From IMG/VR virus record IMGVR_UViG_3300020385_000026, positions 1 through 37,619 of that record: a stretch of 37,619 nucleotides of DNA; one strand, written 5' to 3'. The position numbers and the translations under genes were made by a program. Origin of the DNA: a virus. The notes below the pieces were generated by a model. It was given only the letters and a program-made list of their open reading frames with translations. It searched no databases and had not been told where the DNA came from. Below, in pieces: positions 1-6,296 of this stretch; position 1 is the stretch's first letter, and the number at the start of each line of letters is the position of its first letter.

Positions 1-69
1 GGCAACTGCGATGGCGAAGATTTAATGGAGCGCATTGAGATTGCATCTAGTTATGAGGAGACTTTTTAA
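1..69 (+). CDS. 3' end of an unknown gene (partial)
   Basis: An open frame runs from the first base to a TAA at 67-69 and gives 22 residues ending in SSYEETF. The next gene starts one base after this stop, the spacing used throughout this operon, so it is probably the tail of a real upstream gene cut by the window edge. The GAGGAG at 55-60 inside it can serve as ribosome binding site for the ATG at 71. No function can be inferred. Confidence 0.6.
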   Translation, partial: GNCDGEDLMERIEIASSYEETF

Positions 70-70
70 A

Positions 71-268
71 ATGGCTATTGAACACAAGAACCCAACGGGC
101 AGTCACCGCGACATCACGCCAGATATGCTTATCCAGTTTATGGGTGGCGAGGGCAATGTTTCGATGGACAATATTGCCAATGACTTTTGCGATGTTTTGA
201 ACGGCATCTGGGAAGACGCTGCCCTCGAAATTCGCGAGTATATTTTTCAGTTTGAGGAGAGCGCATAA
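71..268 (+). CDS. small hypothetical phage protein
   Basis: A 65-residue acidic protein starting MAIEHKNPTG. I chose the ATG at 71 over upstream starts because it follows the previous stop by one base and has GAGGAG ten bases upstream. The C-terminal half looks helical and ends FQFEESA. Its TAA overlaps the next ATG (TAATG), so translation is probably coupled. I do not recognise the family. It belongs to a row of small early-type phage genes, whose products commonly act on host processes, but nothing here shows what it does. Confidence 0.7.
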   Translation: MAIEHKNPTGSHRDITPDMLIQFMGGEGNVSMDNIANDFCDVLNGIWEDAALEIREYIFQFEESA

Positions 269-681
269 TGGCTACGCAAGTTTATTTGATTGACCCGTTT
301 GCCAAGACTGTGACCGAGACGAGTATCGATCGGCGCATTGGCTTGAAGGACATTTATCGCCTGATGGACTGCCGCTTGATTGACGCGGTTCGGTTTCGCG
401 ATACCAGTGACGTGATCTATGTCGATGACGAAGGCTTGTATGCCGACGATCAGCGGTTCTTCAAGGTCGATGGTGTGCCGCAGCCGCTGGCAGGCAAAGC
501 ATTGTATGTCGGCACGACAGACGATGGCGATGACTGCGCCCCGACTCGGACACTCGAACAGGTTGAGTTCATGATCGAGTTCATGCCCGACAGCACCGAG
601 GCGCAAGATCCGAGTTTCGATATCCGCAGCTACAGCAGCGATGAAGAACTGAAGGAACTGCTCGAGGAGTTGATGTCATGA
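268..681 (+). CDS. DUF3846-like small phage protein
   Basis: A 137-residue acidic protein. The N-terminus carries IDP near residue 8, a middle segment reads VIYVDDEGLYADDQRFF (about residues 50-66), and LAGKALYVG follows about ten residues later. This order (IDP, then an iyvDdEGl segment, then LaGkglvvG) resembles the DUF3846 family common in phages and plasmids; that match is from memory. The C-terminal 25 residues are acidic and helical. It starts in a TAATG overlap with the gene before it and ends in an ATGA overlap with the next gene. Function unknown. Confidence 0.75.
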   Translation: MATQVYLIDPFAKTVTETSIDRRIGLKDIYRLMDCRLIDAVRFRDTSDVIYVDDEGLYADDQRFFKVDGVPQPLAGKALYVGTTDDGDDCAPTRTLEQVEFMIEFMPDSTEAQDPSFDIRSYSSDEELKELLEELMS

Positions 682-905
682 TGGACGCAGAGGATATTCA
701 CGAATTTCATTACGAGGATGGTCACCATCGCAAGACGTATCGCGTCAGCTTCATACCTGTTGAAACACTTGAGTATGAATATGTTGTCGAAGCTGAAAGC
801 GAGGATGATGCCTACGATGCAGCCGAAGAACAGTTGCAAGAAGCCATCGGCTGGGACGCGGCGAAGGATTTCCAGCTAAACGATTTAGAGGAGCAAGCAT
901 CATGA
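678..905 (+). CDS. small acidic hypothetical protein
   Basis: A 75-residue protein beginning MMDAEDIHEF. It contains a strand followed by the helix-forming segment VVEAESEDDAYDAAEEQL (about residues 36-53). This beta-strand then 'xAxsexeAxxxAxe' pattern is frequent in small alpha/beta phage proteins such as the DpnD/PcfM-like group, but similarity to a named family is only suggestive. The gene is locked between its neighbours by four-base ATGA overlaps at both ends, which supports the start and implies coupled translation. Confidence 0.7.
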   Translation: MMDAEDIHEFHYEDGHHRKTYRVSFIPVETLEYEYVVEAESEDDAYDAAEEQLQEAIGWDAAKDFQLNDLEEQAS

Positions 906-1210
906 AAGGTGAACTGACAGTGTATTTGTGCATCGGGGACAAGCTCTACCCGATTGCATACCTCGACAACGATGCGATGTATTCGCATTTGATTGAGGGT
1001 TTTGAGGCTTACGCCAAGTCGCAGGGCGGCTCGATTGTTGAGCGTGTAAACGACGAGCGCGAGATCTGCACGGGCGACGTTGATATGTGGTCGGGCGGGG
1101 ATCTCGCCCAATCATACGCGGAACTAGCCGAGGTGGTCGCGGATGTAGCGAACTTTAACTACCTGCCGCACCGGCTTCGCATGGACATTGTTGAAACAGT
1201 AGATCAATAG
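902..1210 (+). CDS. hypothetical phage protein
   Basis: A 102-residue protein starting MKGELTVYLC at an ATGA overlap with the previous gene. There is a predicted strand-rich N-terminus and a helical C-terminal half containing LAQSYAELAEVVADV. I see no catalytic signature, signal peptide or membrane segment. The next gene follows after nine bases with its own ribosome binding site. Family not recognised. Confidence 0.7.
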   Translation: MKGELTVYLCIGDKLYPIAYLDNDAMYSHLIEGFEAYAKSQGGSIVERVNDEREICTGDVDMWSGGDLAQSYAELAEVVADVANFNYLPHRLRMDIVETVDQ

Positions 1211-1219
1211 GAGATTATT

Positions 1220-1678
1220 ATGGGACTTGATATGTACTTACAGGCGCGGAAGTTTATCCGCACACAATACAAAGGCACGGGCGACGAGTTTCGCGCTTTG
1301 CCGAAAGAGAAGATGGACGACTTGTTCGAGATTTCGCACGTCACATCGGACGTTTTGCAATGGCGCAAGAACAACTGGGTTCATGGCTTTATCATCGAGA
1401 ACTTTACCGACGATGGCGAAGACAACTGCGAAGAAATCCACATGGACTGCGAGAGGTTGGAAGAACTTGCCAAGACGCTGGAAGCGTGGGCGGAGAACCC
1501 GAATTATTTGGATGCCACCGAGGGATTTTTCTTCGGGGGCGATGACGAGGAGTGGCGGGATATGTGCCGTGAGCGCATACCTGAAGACATTCTGGCAATT
1601 CGCAAGGCATTGCTGTGGTTAGAAGAAGAGGACTTCGACAAAGAGTGGCGCGAAGTCTATTACCAAGCAAGCTGGTAG
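1220..1678 (+). CDS. conserved phage protein of the MGLDMYL type
   Basis: A 152-residue acidic, aromatic-rich protein. It starts MGLDMYLQARKF, and has LQWRKNNWVHGFI near residue 48 and EGFFFGGDDEEWRDM near residue 100. This trio (MGLDMYL start, a WRKxNxxH segment, a GFFFG segment) is typical of a widespread phage and bacterial hypothetical family that I recall without a known function. The start is supported by AGGAG eight bases upstream. It lies in the small-gene operon; a TAG stop and a strong AGGAGG lead into the next gene. Confidence 0.85.
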   Translation: MGLDMYLQARKFIRTQYKGTGDEFRALPKEKMDDLFEISHVTSDVLQWRKNNWVHGFIIENFTDDGEDNCEEIHMDCERLEELAKTLEAWAENPNYLDATEGFFFGGDDEEWRDMCRERIPEDILAIRKALLWLEEEDFDKEWREVYYQASW

Positions 1679-1687
1679 GAGGAGAAA

Positions 1688-2020
1688 ATGGCTAACACAT
1701 TAATTCTATGGGACTGGCGCGAGGCGTTCAGCAAGTTTGGTTTCGATGATGGCGATGGCTGGAGCGGGACAGAACTGGTTTCCAATTTCATGAGAGAAGA
1801 GTTCGGGCTTCACATCTACTGCGAAACGTGGGGCTGTCACAACTACATGATCATGGAGGTCTGCAAGAAGACAGACAAGAAAGGCAAGGAGGTCAACCTG
1901 ATCCCGCAGGATACCGACTTCACGCATGGCTACGATGAGCCAGACGAGTGGATGCCGCAGGAGTGGATCGACAAACTTGATGGTCATTTTGATGATGATT
2001 ATCAGGTCGGGGCGTATTGA
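1688..2020 (+). CDS. hypothetical phage protein
   Basis: A 110-residue acidic protein starting MANTLILWDW, preceded by AGGAGGAGAAA, one of the best ribosome binding sites in the window. It carries a FGFDDGDGWSGTELV segment and scattered Cys and His (YCETWGCHNYM) without a clear metal site. Tryptophan and aspartate are abundant, as in the neighbouring genes. Function unknown. Confidence 0.75.
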   Translation: MANTLILWDWREAFSKFGFDDGDGWSGTELVSNFMREEFGLHIYCETWGCHNYMIMEVCKKTDKKGKEVNLIPQDTDFTHGYDEPDEWMPQEWIDKLDGHFDDDYQVGAY

Positions 2021-2022
2021 TC

Positions 2023-2274
2023 ATGGTTACTTATCACGACAATACCGAGTTCCCGTTCGAGGAACTACGAGATGACGAGGGGGACTTTTTCCAAAAAGTT
2101 TCCCTCGCCATGGAGCATTGGGATGTAGACGAGGCGCATGTCTGGTCTGTCCTAGAAACAAACGACCCAGAGGTGTGGCTGTACGCCCCGCCTCACCATT
2201 TTATTAACGTCATTGGATACGTTGTGACAAAGGAAAAACATGACCATGACACTTATTATGAGGAGAGATTTTGA
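2023..2274 (+). CDS. small acidic hypothetical protein
   Basis: An 83-residue protein starting MVTYHDNTEF. The ATG at 2023 is chosen; an in-frame TTG at 2017 inside the previous stop region is also possible. It is acidic and rich in aromatic residues and histidine, with no recognisable domain. The TGA stop shares one base with the next ATG. Function unknown. Confidence 0.65.
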   Translation: MVTYHDNTEFPFEELRDDEGDFFQKVSLAMEHWDVDEAHVWSVLETNDPEVWLYAPPHHFINVIGYVVTKEKHDHDTYYEERF

Positions 2275-2570
2275 TGAAGTTCAATGAAATAGAGCCTGTT
2301 GATCAAGAGCCGAGACAGTTTATTGAGGACAAGATGAGAAGCCTCTTCAATATGATCGAGGACACAAAGCTGGAAATGCGTGGCTATTCACCCGCCGAGT
2401 TAGACGAGTTGAAAGAACACGCAAAGACTTACATGAACAGAGCCAACAGGGTGTGGGTGATATTCGCCTCATTGATTGTTGACCAATGCGATTATCAAAA
2501 GGCAGTGCTTCGCGCTATCGCAGCCTCGAAACAACAAGCCGGGGCAGGAAAGGAGACGACAAATGACTGA
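2274..2570 (+). CDS. small helical hypothetical protein
   Basis: A 98-residue protein starting MKFNEIEPVD at an ATG that overlaps the upstream TGA by one base; GAGGAGAG lies just upstream. The sequence looks mostly alpha-helical (residues 15-90) with heptad-like hydrophobic spacing, and the C-terminus is charged (KQQAGAGKETTND). It overlaps the next gene by eight bases. No family recognised. Confidence 0.65.
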   Translation: MKFNEIEPVDQEPRQFIEDKMRSLFNMIEDTKLEMRGYSPAELDELKEHAKTYMNRANRVWVIFASLIVDQCDYQKAVLRAIAASKQQAGAGKETTND

Positions 2571-2781
2571 TGCAAAAGAAATTTTTACCGACCCCCAAGT
2601 CGCAAGTTTCAAGATCCGATATGAGAGCGGCAAGAATAATCTTGTCCGCAATCATGTGCGGTGTGGCTGGTGCGGCGGCTTCGGGTTCGATTGCAACGAG
2701 GCGCAAGACATCGATGTCTGTGGCGAGTGCAAAGGTTCGGGTTTCGTGATGACTGAAACGAGATGGGAGGAAGACCAATGA
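2563..2781 (+). CDS. DnaJ-type zinc-finger small protein
   Basis: A 72-residue protein starting MTDAKEIFTD. The C-terminal half holds two CxxC knuckles: CGWCGGFGFDC (residues 39-49) and CGECKGSGF (residues 58-66). The CxxCxGxG spacing matches the cysteine-rich zinc-binding repeat of DnaJ/Hsp40, here a single repeat pair rather than the four of DnaJ. Such mini-proteins are common in phages and probably bind one zinc. I chose ATG 2563 because AGGAG lies about seven bases upstream and it gives the usual short overlap. A role as a protein-binding adaptor is inference only. Confidence 0.75.
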   Translation: MTDAKEIFTDPQVASFKIRYESGKNNLVRNHVRCGWCGGFGFDCNEAQDIDVCGECKGSGFVMTETRWEEDQ

Positions 2782-2933
2782 GCGATGACGAAAGCAAAAT
2801 CTATGTCTTAATGGTTGTGGTTTTTTTGTGTTCTATTTTAGCGACTTGCTTTGTGCCGAACTCTGGTTCGCATAAAGACTGCCAGCAATGGAAGGGTCGC
2901 CAGCACCTAGCGTGTATGGGTGGCAAGGGATGA
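2778..2933 (+). CDS. 51-residue membrane or lipoprotein, possible lysis accessory
   Basis: A 51-residue protein starting MSDDESKIYV in an ATGA overlap with the gene before it. Residues 9-25 are hydrophobic (YVLMVVVFLCSILATCF), followed by a short polar, Cys-containing tail. The segment can be read as one transmembrane helix with a periplasmic tail, or as a lipoprotein signal with LATC (21-24) as a loose lipobox. Its stop codon overlaps the start of the SleB-type lysin by four bases. Small membrane proteins in front of a lysin are often holins, antiholins or spanin parts; which applies here cannot be told from sequence. Confidence 0.6.
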   Translation: MSDDESKIYVLMVVVFLCSILATCFVPNSGSHKDCQQWKGRQHLACMGGKG

Positions 2934-3328
2934 TAGGCGAAGCACTGATGTGCATGGCAATGAACATCTACCACGAAGCAAGAAACGAGAGCACAATAGG
3001 GCAGCTCGCAGTAGGGCAAGTGGTTATGAACCGCATGAAAGATCCAAGGTTTCCGAACGAAGTCTGTGCTGTCATTCATCAGGGCGGCACGAAGCGGCAC
3101 CGGTGTCAGTTTAGCTGGTACTGTGATGGTGACCCCGATAAGCCGCTGAATAAAAGGGCTTTTCGGGAGTCGCAAGAGAACGCCATCACGGTCATGAACG
3201 GCTGGGTTGGCGGCTTCTTGGACGGGGCTACGCATTACCATGCAGATTATGTCAGCCCTAAGTGGAGACACGAGAAGACTTTTATAGTAAAAATTGACAG
3301 TCATATTTTTTATAGGTGGGAACAATGA
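2930..3328 (+). CDS. SleB/CwlJ-family cell wall hydrolase (probable endolysin)
   Basis: A 132-residue peptidoglycan hydrolase of the Hydrolase_2 (SleB/CwlJ) family, which cleaves glycan strands. The family core is clear: AMNIYHEARNE (residues 10-20) with the presumed catalytic Glu16, GQLAVGQVVMNRM (24-36), the conserved VCAVI (45-49), and CQFSWYCDG (59-67). I use the ATG at 2930 because it makes an ATGA overlap with the membrane protein in front and places the family motif at the N-terminus; an in-frame ATG at 2888 would add 14 unlikely residues. There is no signal peptide, so release probably needs a holin. The phage also encodes a second wall enzyme at 17205-17588. Confidence 0.9.
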   Translation: MIGEALMCMAMNIYHEARNESTIGQLAVGQVVMNRMKDPRFPNEVCAVIHQGGTKRHRCQFSWYCDGDPDKPLNKRAFRESQENAITVMNGWVGGFLDGATHYHADYVSPKWRHEKTFIVKIDSHIFYRWEQ

Positions 3329-3498
3329 TGGTGGTTGATGACAACCTATCGCCGCTCCAGCCGATGGTTGAAGAGGCATATGAAAAAGCGATAGCTGCCG
3401 ACTGGAACGACGACCCGAAAGCTGGGGGTCTATGGCAGGAATACAGAAGACTTAAAACTAAACTAGAGAATGGAGAACTTTATGAGCCAAGATTTTGA
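3325..3498 (+). CDS. small hypothetical protein
   Basis: A 57-residue protein starting MMVVDDNLSP in an ATGA overlap with the lysin gene. It looks helical, with AYEKAIAADW and LWQEYRRLKTKLEN, and ends YEPRF. No domain is recognised. Its last 17 bases overlap the next gene. It may be a lysis accessory by position only. Confidence 0.6.
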   Translation: MMVVDDNLSPLQPMVEEAYEKAIAADWNDDPKAGGLWQEYRRLKTKLENGELYEPRF

Positions 3499-3727
3499 CG
3501 ACAACATGAAAGGTGTCTTGTTCAATAACAACACCGACAATCCGAAAGCACCAAACATCAAAGGAGAATGTACGGTAGATGGTAAAACTTATGAGATCGC
3601 TGGCTGGCGCAACACGTCGAAGGCTGGCAAGACTTATTATAGCCTCAAGTTCCAAGAACCGTGGACAGGCGACAAAGACAGCAACGGCACCGATAACATG
3701 TTTCCGGAACCGGGGGACTTGGAATAA
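3482..3727 (+). CDS. small protein resembling the DUF736/SSB-like beta-barrel type
   Basis: An 81-residue protein starting MSQDFDDNMK. The ATG at 3482 has GGAG seven bases upstream and is preferred to the ATG at 3470. The core (GECTVDGKTYEIAGW, then SKAGKTYYSLKFQEPW) has the strand pattern of DUF736-like single-domain proteins found on phages and plasmids, which resemble OB folds. Nucleic-acid binding would fit but is not shown. It ends in a TAATG overlap with the next gene. Confidence 0.65.
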   Translation: MSQDFDDNMKGVLFNNNTDNPKAPNIKGECTVDGKTYEIAGWRNTSKAGKTYYSLKFQEPWTGDKDSNGTDNMFPEPGDLE

Positions 3728-4116
3728 TGGGTAGCGTAGTAGACTTCCCAGAGCGGCCGAAGAAGTTTGACGTAAACACTGCCCCGTTGACATCAGCGGA
3801 TGTCCTGTATCTAGCTGGGCTAGATAGTCAGATGGTGCCAGTTACATCGGACGAGAAGGCAACATGGTGGGGCACGATAGGGGTTTGGTATCCCGAAAAA
3901 GAGGACAAGTCCGATGTAATGCACTGCCGATTGTCAGCCGCGTTCTTGGATTATCAACACGCTCAGATGTTTACGAGCGATATCGCAACAGCCTCAAGCC
4001 AAAGCGTAGAGGACGGAATGCCGGATGAAATGGTTAAAGACCTACAAAAGGCAATGGTCGATAGCTTCTTGCTAGACTTCACTGAACTAGAAATGGATGA
4101 CGATGACCCAGCATGA
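3727..4116 (+). CDS. hypothetical phage protein
   Basis: A 129-residue protein starting MGSVVDFPER, coupled to the previous gene by TAATG. It contains ATWWGTIGVWYPEKE and a strongly acidic C-terminus (TELEMDDDDPA), giving a low calculated charge. No motif or membrane segment is seen. The acidic tail overlaps the start of the following gene by 20 bases. Confidence 0.65.
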   Translation: MGSVVDFPERPKKFDVNTAPLTSADVLYLAGLDSQMVPVTSDEKATWWGTIGVWYPEKEDKSDVMHCRLSAAFLDYQHAQMFTSDIATASSQSVEDGMPDEMVKDLQKAMVDSFLLDFTELEMDDDDPA

Positions 4117-4321
4117 TTATAAGCAACTGACTTTCCTCCGCACCAACATGAGCGGGGAGGATGAGGATACGCATCCGGCTGAGATTTGTATATCGGACGG
4201 TAGCGGCAAGCTGCATCTACAAAAAGTGAGCAACAGAGCACTGATTAACATGGCACGAGATGCAATCCGCATCTTGGCAGAGACAAGATTTTTCGAAACA
4301 GGAGAGACTAATGGCGAATAG
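4097..4321 (+). CDS. small hypothetical protein
   Basis: A 74-residue protein beginning MTMTQHDYKQ; a second in-frame ATG at 4103 (MTQHDY) is equally possible and neither has a strong ribosome binding site. It has a strand-like centre (AEICISDGSGKLHLQKV) and a helical C-terminal part (ALINMARDAIRILAETRFF). Its end overlaps the next gene by 11 bases. Not recognised. Confidence 0.55.
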   Translation: MTMTQHDYKQLTFLRTNMSGEDEDTHPAEICISDGSGKLHLQKVSNRALINMARDAIRILAETRFFETGETNGE

Positions 4322-4574
4322 AGAAAGCTACCACGATTATCAGGGTCGCAAGATCCGAGAAACACGAACAGAAACGCGTGGTCGCAAGCCCAAGTTTACA
4401 AAAGGGCGCAAAACAATGGCGGTGGATTTCGAACCTTCAACGTATGAACAAGTGTCAGAGTTGAGCAAAGAGTTTACAGCCAAGTCGGGCAAGCATATCG
4501 GTAAGGGTGAGCTTGTCAGAACAGCCGTAGATTACTGGTTGAAGAACGGCGCAACCTATTCAATGGAGCTATAG
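4311..4574 (+). CDS. ribbon-helix-helix-like DNA-binding protein
   Basis: An 87-residue basic protein starting MANRESYHDY; GGAGAG sits just upstream. Residues 1-35 are rich in Arg and Lys (RGRKPKFTKGRK). A strand then two helices follow: TMAVDFEPSTYEQVSELSKE, then GKGELVRTAVDYWLKNG. This is the layout of MetJ/Arc (ribbon-helix-helix) repressors, which bind operators as dimers through the strand. It is one of two such proteins in the window, so it is a candidate autoregulator or controller of the inverted-repeat operators seen near 6874 and 9148. The match is by pattern only. Confidence 0.65.
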   Translation: MANRESYHDYQGRKIRETRTETRGRKPKFTKGRKTMAVDFEPSTYEQVSELSKEFTAKSGKHIGKGELVRTAVDYWLKNGATYSMEL

Positions 4575-4575
4575 A

Positions 4576-4860
4576 ATGAGTGATGAACAATACAACATGC
4601 CCCTGATCAGCGAGGCGGCAGACCCTTTGACCCATTTAACTGGTAACGAATATGAGTTAGGATGGAGATCAGTTTGGATAATTACACCGAGAGGTAATAA
4701 GGTTCGTGTTCTCGAAACTCCAGAAGGCCATATTGAGACGGTGGTTCGATCGGCCGGAGCCTATTCAGGAAATGGAAACTCAGAGCCTGGGGTACAAGGC
4801 GTGGGCGATCACAATACTATCGACCCAGAAGCCGAGCCGCCCTTTACCGTCTCCGCGTAG
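4576..4860 (+). CDS. hypothetical protein with a nested overlapping frame
   Basis: A 94-residue protein starting MSDEQYNMPL, with GGAG eight bases upstream. The N-terminal half (ELGWRSVWIITPRGNKVRVL) reads like a folded beta-rich domain; the C-terminal third is Gly, Asn and Pro rich and looks disordered. The last 155 bases also encode, in the +1 frame, the N-terminal part of a different protein (4706-4930). No family recognised. Confidence 0.6.
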   Translation: MSDEQYNMPLISEAADPLTHLTGNEYELGWRSVWIITPRGNKVRVLETPEGHIETVVRSAGAYSGNGNSEPGVQGVGDHNTIDPEAEPPFTVSA

Positions 4861-4930
4861 TTTTGATGGTGTTATAACATGCGTTATAGTCGTGGTTTGT
4901 ATTCTTGGTTACGTGGTTTTCAGAGAGTGA
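4706..4930 (+). CDS. candidate nested membrane protein in the +1 frame
   Basis: A 74-residue frame with a GTG start at 4706 that lies partly inside the preceding gene in the +1 frame. It reads like a real protein: a basic N-terminus (FSKLQKAILRRWF), a proline-rich middle (PSRPLPSPRS), and a C-terminal hydrophobic helix of about 18 residues (VITCVIVVVCILGYVVF), so it would be tail-anchored. Its TGA overlaps a GTG that begins another frame (GTGA at 4927-4930), as expected for coupled genes. The start is uncertain because no strong ribosome binding site is visible. The arrangement recalls nested Rz/Rz1 genes, but the topology differs. Confidence 0.45.
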   Translation: MFSKLQKAILRRWFDRPEPIQEMETQSLGYKAWAITILSTQKPSRPLPSPRSFDGVITCVIVVVCILGYVVFRE

Positions 4931-5097
4931 AGGAAGACCCAAGACAACACGCTTGGTCGCCATGGACTGTGCAACAAGAGCATCGAGTTCCGAGATCCAA
5001 GAAGCAAGACCCAGACAGCAATGAGGAAGTCGCCAAGAGGGGTACGCTTTGCAGCGAATGCCCCGGCGGTTTCCGTTGCTGCCAGTATCCTGAATAA
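4927..5097 (+). CDS. candidate small Cys-rich protein at the operon end
   Basis: A frame of 56 residues from a GTG that overlaps the previous TGA; an in-frame ATG at 4879 would add 16 residues. The N-terminal half is basic and polar; the C-terminus has a four-cysteine group, CSECPGGFRCC (residues 43-53), that could bind a metal. The frame ends one base before the stop codon of the convergent minus-strand gene, so all the DNA up to the junction would be coding. No family recognised; it could also be non-coding. Confidence 0.4.
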   Translation: MKEDPRQHAWSPWTVQQEHRVPRSKKQDPDSNEEVAKRGTLCSECPGGFRCCQYPE

Positions 5098-5505
5098 TTA
5101 TTGGAGGGGGTTGGACAGAGCGTCTAGCCCCTTCCAAATATCATCAATCTCACGGTTGATTTTCTTGAAGCGGCCGCTGATCCCGTCTACTTTTTCTTTG
5201 AATTGTTTGACCAGCAGATCATTCTCCACTGTCGTCTTCTCTACTTCTGCAATTCGATCACGCAGATCTAGCAACTGCTTTTGGTTTTCCATAATGGTTT
5301 CGAGATTGGTGCCGAGCACTATAAGTTTCTGAGCAGTGTCACCGTTCCCAGCGACTGCGGCCTCCACTGATTCGATCCGTCCGTAGAACTCCGCGACTGC
5401 CCATATACCGCCAGCTAGGGTGGTGCCTATAGACAAGACGATTGCAATCCACACCCCGCGCAGCTTCGTGCCGCCGATTGTTAGCTCGGTATCTTCTAGG
5501 CTCAT
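5098..5505 (-). CDS. membrane-anchored coiled-coil protein
   Basis: A 135-residue protein starting MSLEDTELTI. Residues 17-41 form one hydrophobic segment (VWIAIVLSIGTTLAGGIWAV), and residues about 45-130 are a long charged helix with heptad spacing (LLDLRDRIAEVEKTTVEN, then KKINREIDDIWKGLD), so it should be an anchored coiled coil. It starts in an ATGA overlap with the exported protein gene upstream. Similar single-helix plus coiled-coil proteins near phage lysis genes have been proposed as holin or spanin-like, but that is only positional inference here. It is the last gene of minus-strand block B and converges directly on block A. Confidence 0.75.
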   Translation of the reverse strand: MSLEDTELTIGGTKLRGVWIAIVLSIGTTLAGGIWAVAEFYGRIESVEAAVAGNGDTAQKLIVLGTNLETIMENQKQLLDLRDRIAEVEKTTVENDLLVKQFKEKVDGISGRFKKINREIDDIWKGLDALSNPLQ

Positions 5506-6296
5506 TGGTACATGTAGGCTTGTTGGTCGGCATAGATTGCTTCGCCTTCACCTAATACTTCCGCGGCCGATACGTAGTCGCCTTGCAGGAAGTCATGAAA
5601 AGAGATGCTGCCAATGTTGGTAGCCCACTCGATGCTAAGTACATCGCTAGTAGCTGAATAAGACATAGAGGCTTCAGCCATAGAGTTTCCATAGTCTTGG
5701 GCGTGTTGGTCAGATAGGCTGGTCAACTGTTCGTTCTTAGACGCAGCCAAGAAAGCACCAGCGTCACGGGCATTGACCGCGATCTCTTCTAGCGACTGGT
5801 TATATTCGACCACAGTCTCTTGCTTGATTTCAACGTCGTTGACTTCGACGAACTCTTGGACTGCGGTTTGATCTGCGACGTTGTTTGTTTCTTGTGCGAC
5901 TTCGGCCACCTCGGCCACCTCCTCAACCATGCTGAGTTGAACACTCGCGACAACAAAATTGTCTACAGCTTCAGAAACTTTGACCATCGATTCTTCGTAC
6001 TTTTCTTCAAGTTTCATTTTAGTAGTAAAATATAAAGCGTTGCGAACACCGTTGAGCGCGTCGTTATACGCGGCGATGTCACCGGAGTTGATGATGTACT
6101 GCTCGTCGTCCACAGCGTTGTAGTCGATGATACCACCGACGCTGGCGTAATGTTCTGCGCCATAGACCGCGTGGCGACCTTGCTCAAGCTTCGCGGCGAT
6201 TGTCCGACTAGCGTTAACTAGGTTATCAATCGTCGTTTCGGAGTGTGCTGCGGAAACGCTCAGAAATGCTGAGACCAGAATCGCTATTCTCTTCAT
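5502..6296 (-). CDS. exported protein of unknown function
   Basis: A 264-residue protein. I choose the ATG at 6296 because AAGGA lies about nine bases upstream and it gives a clean signal peptide (MKRIAILVSAFLSVSAAHS, cleavage expected near residue 19); upstream in-frame ATGs at 6305 and 6332 are less likely. The mature part is acidic, helical and without cysteines. It contains EEVAEVAEVAQE with a short repeated VAE unit. The first 71 bases overlap the end of the next gene upstream, which is also exported. Secretion to the periplasm is inferred from the signal; the role is unknown. Confidence 0.75.
   Translation of the reverse strand: MKRIAILVSAFLSVSAAHSETTIDNLVNASRTIAAKLEQGRHAVYGAEHYASVGGIIDYNAVDDEQYIINSGDIAAYNDALNGVRNALYFTTKMKLEEKYEESMVKVSEAVDNFVVASVQLSMVEEVAEVAEVAQETNNVADQTAVQEFVEVNDVEIKQETVVEYNQSLEEIAVNARDAGAFLAASKNEQLTSLSDQHAQDYGNSMAEASMSYSATSDVLSIEWATNIGSISFHDFLQGDYVSAAEVLGEGEAIYADQQAYMYQ

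Noticed and set aside
1227-1622. 131-codon plus-strand frame inside 1220-1678
   Set aside because: A +1 shadow of the MGLDMYL gene; Thr/Arg/Trp-rich with no independent start site.
2801-3379. 192-codon minus-strand frame
   Set aside because: Antisense to the clear SleB-type lysin and to well-coupled plus-strand genes; no domain in its translation.
5021-5332. 103-codon plus-strand frame starting MRKSPRGVR
   Set aside because: It runs into the minus-strand coiled-coil gene and has a Ser/Arg-rich antisense composition; the in-register frame ending at 5097 is better.
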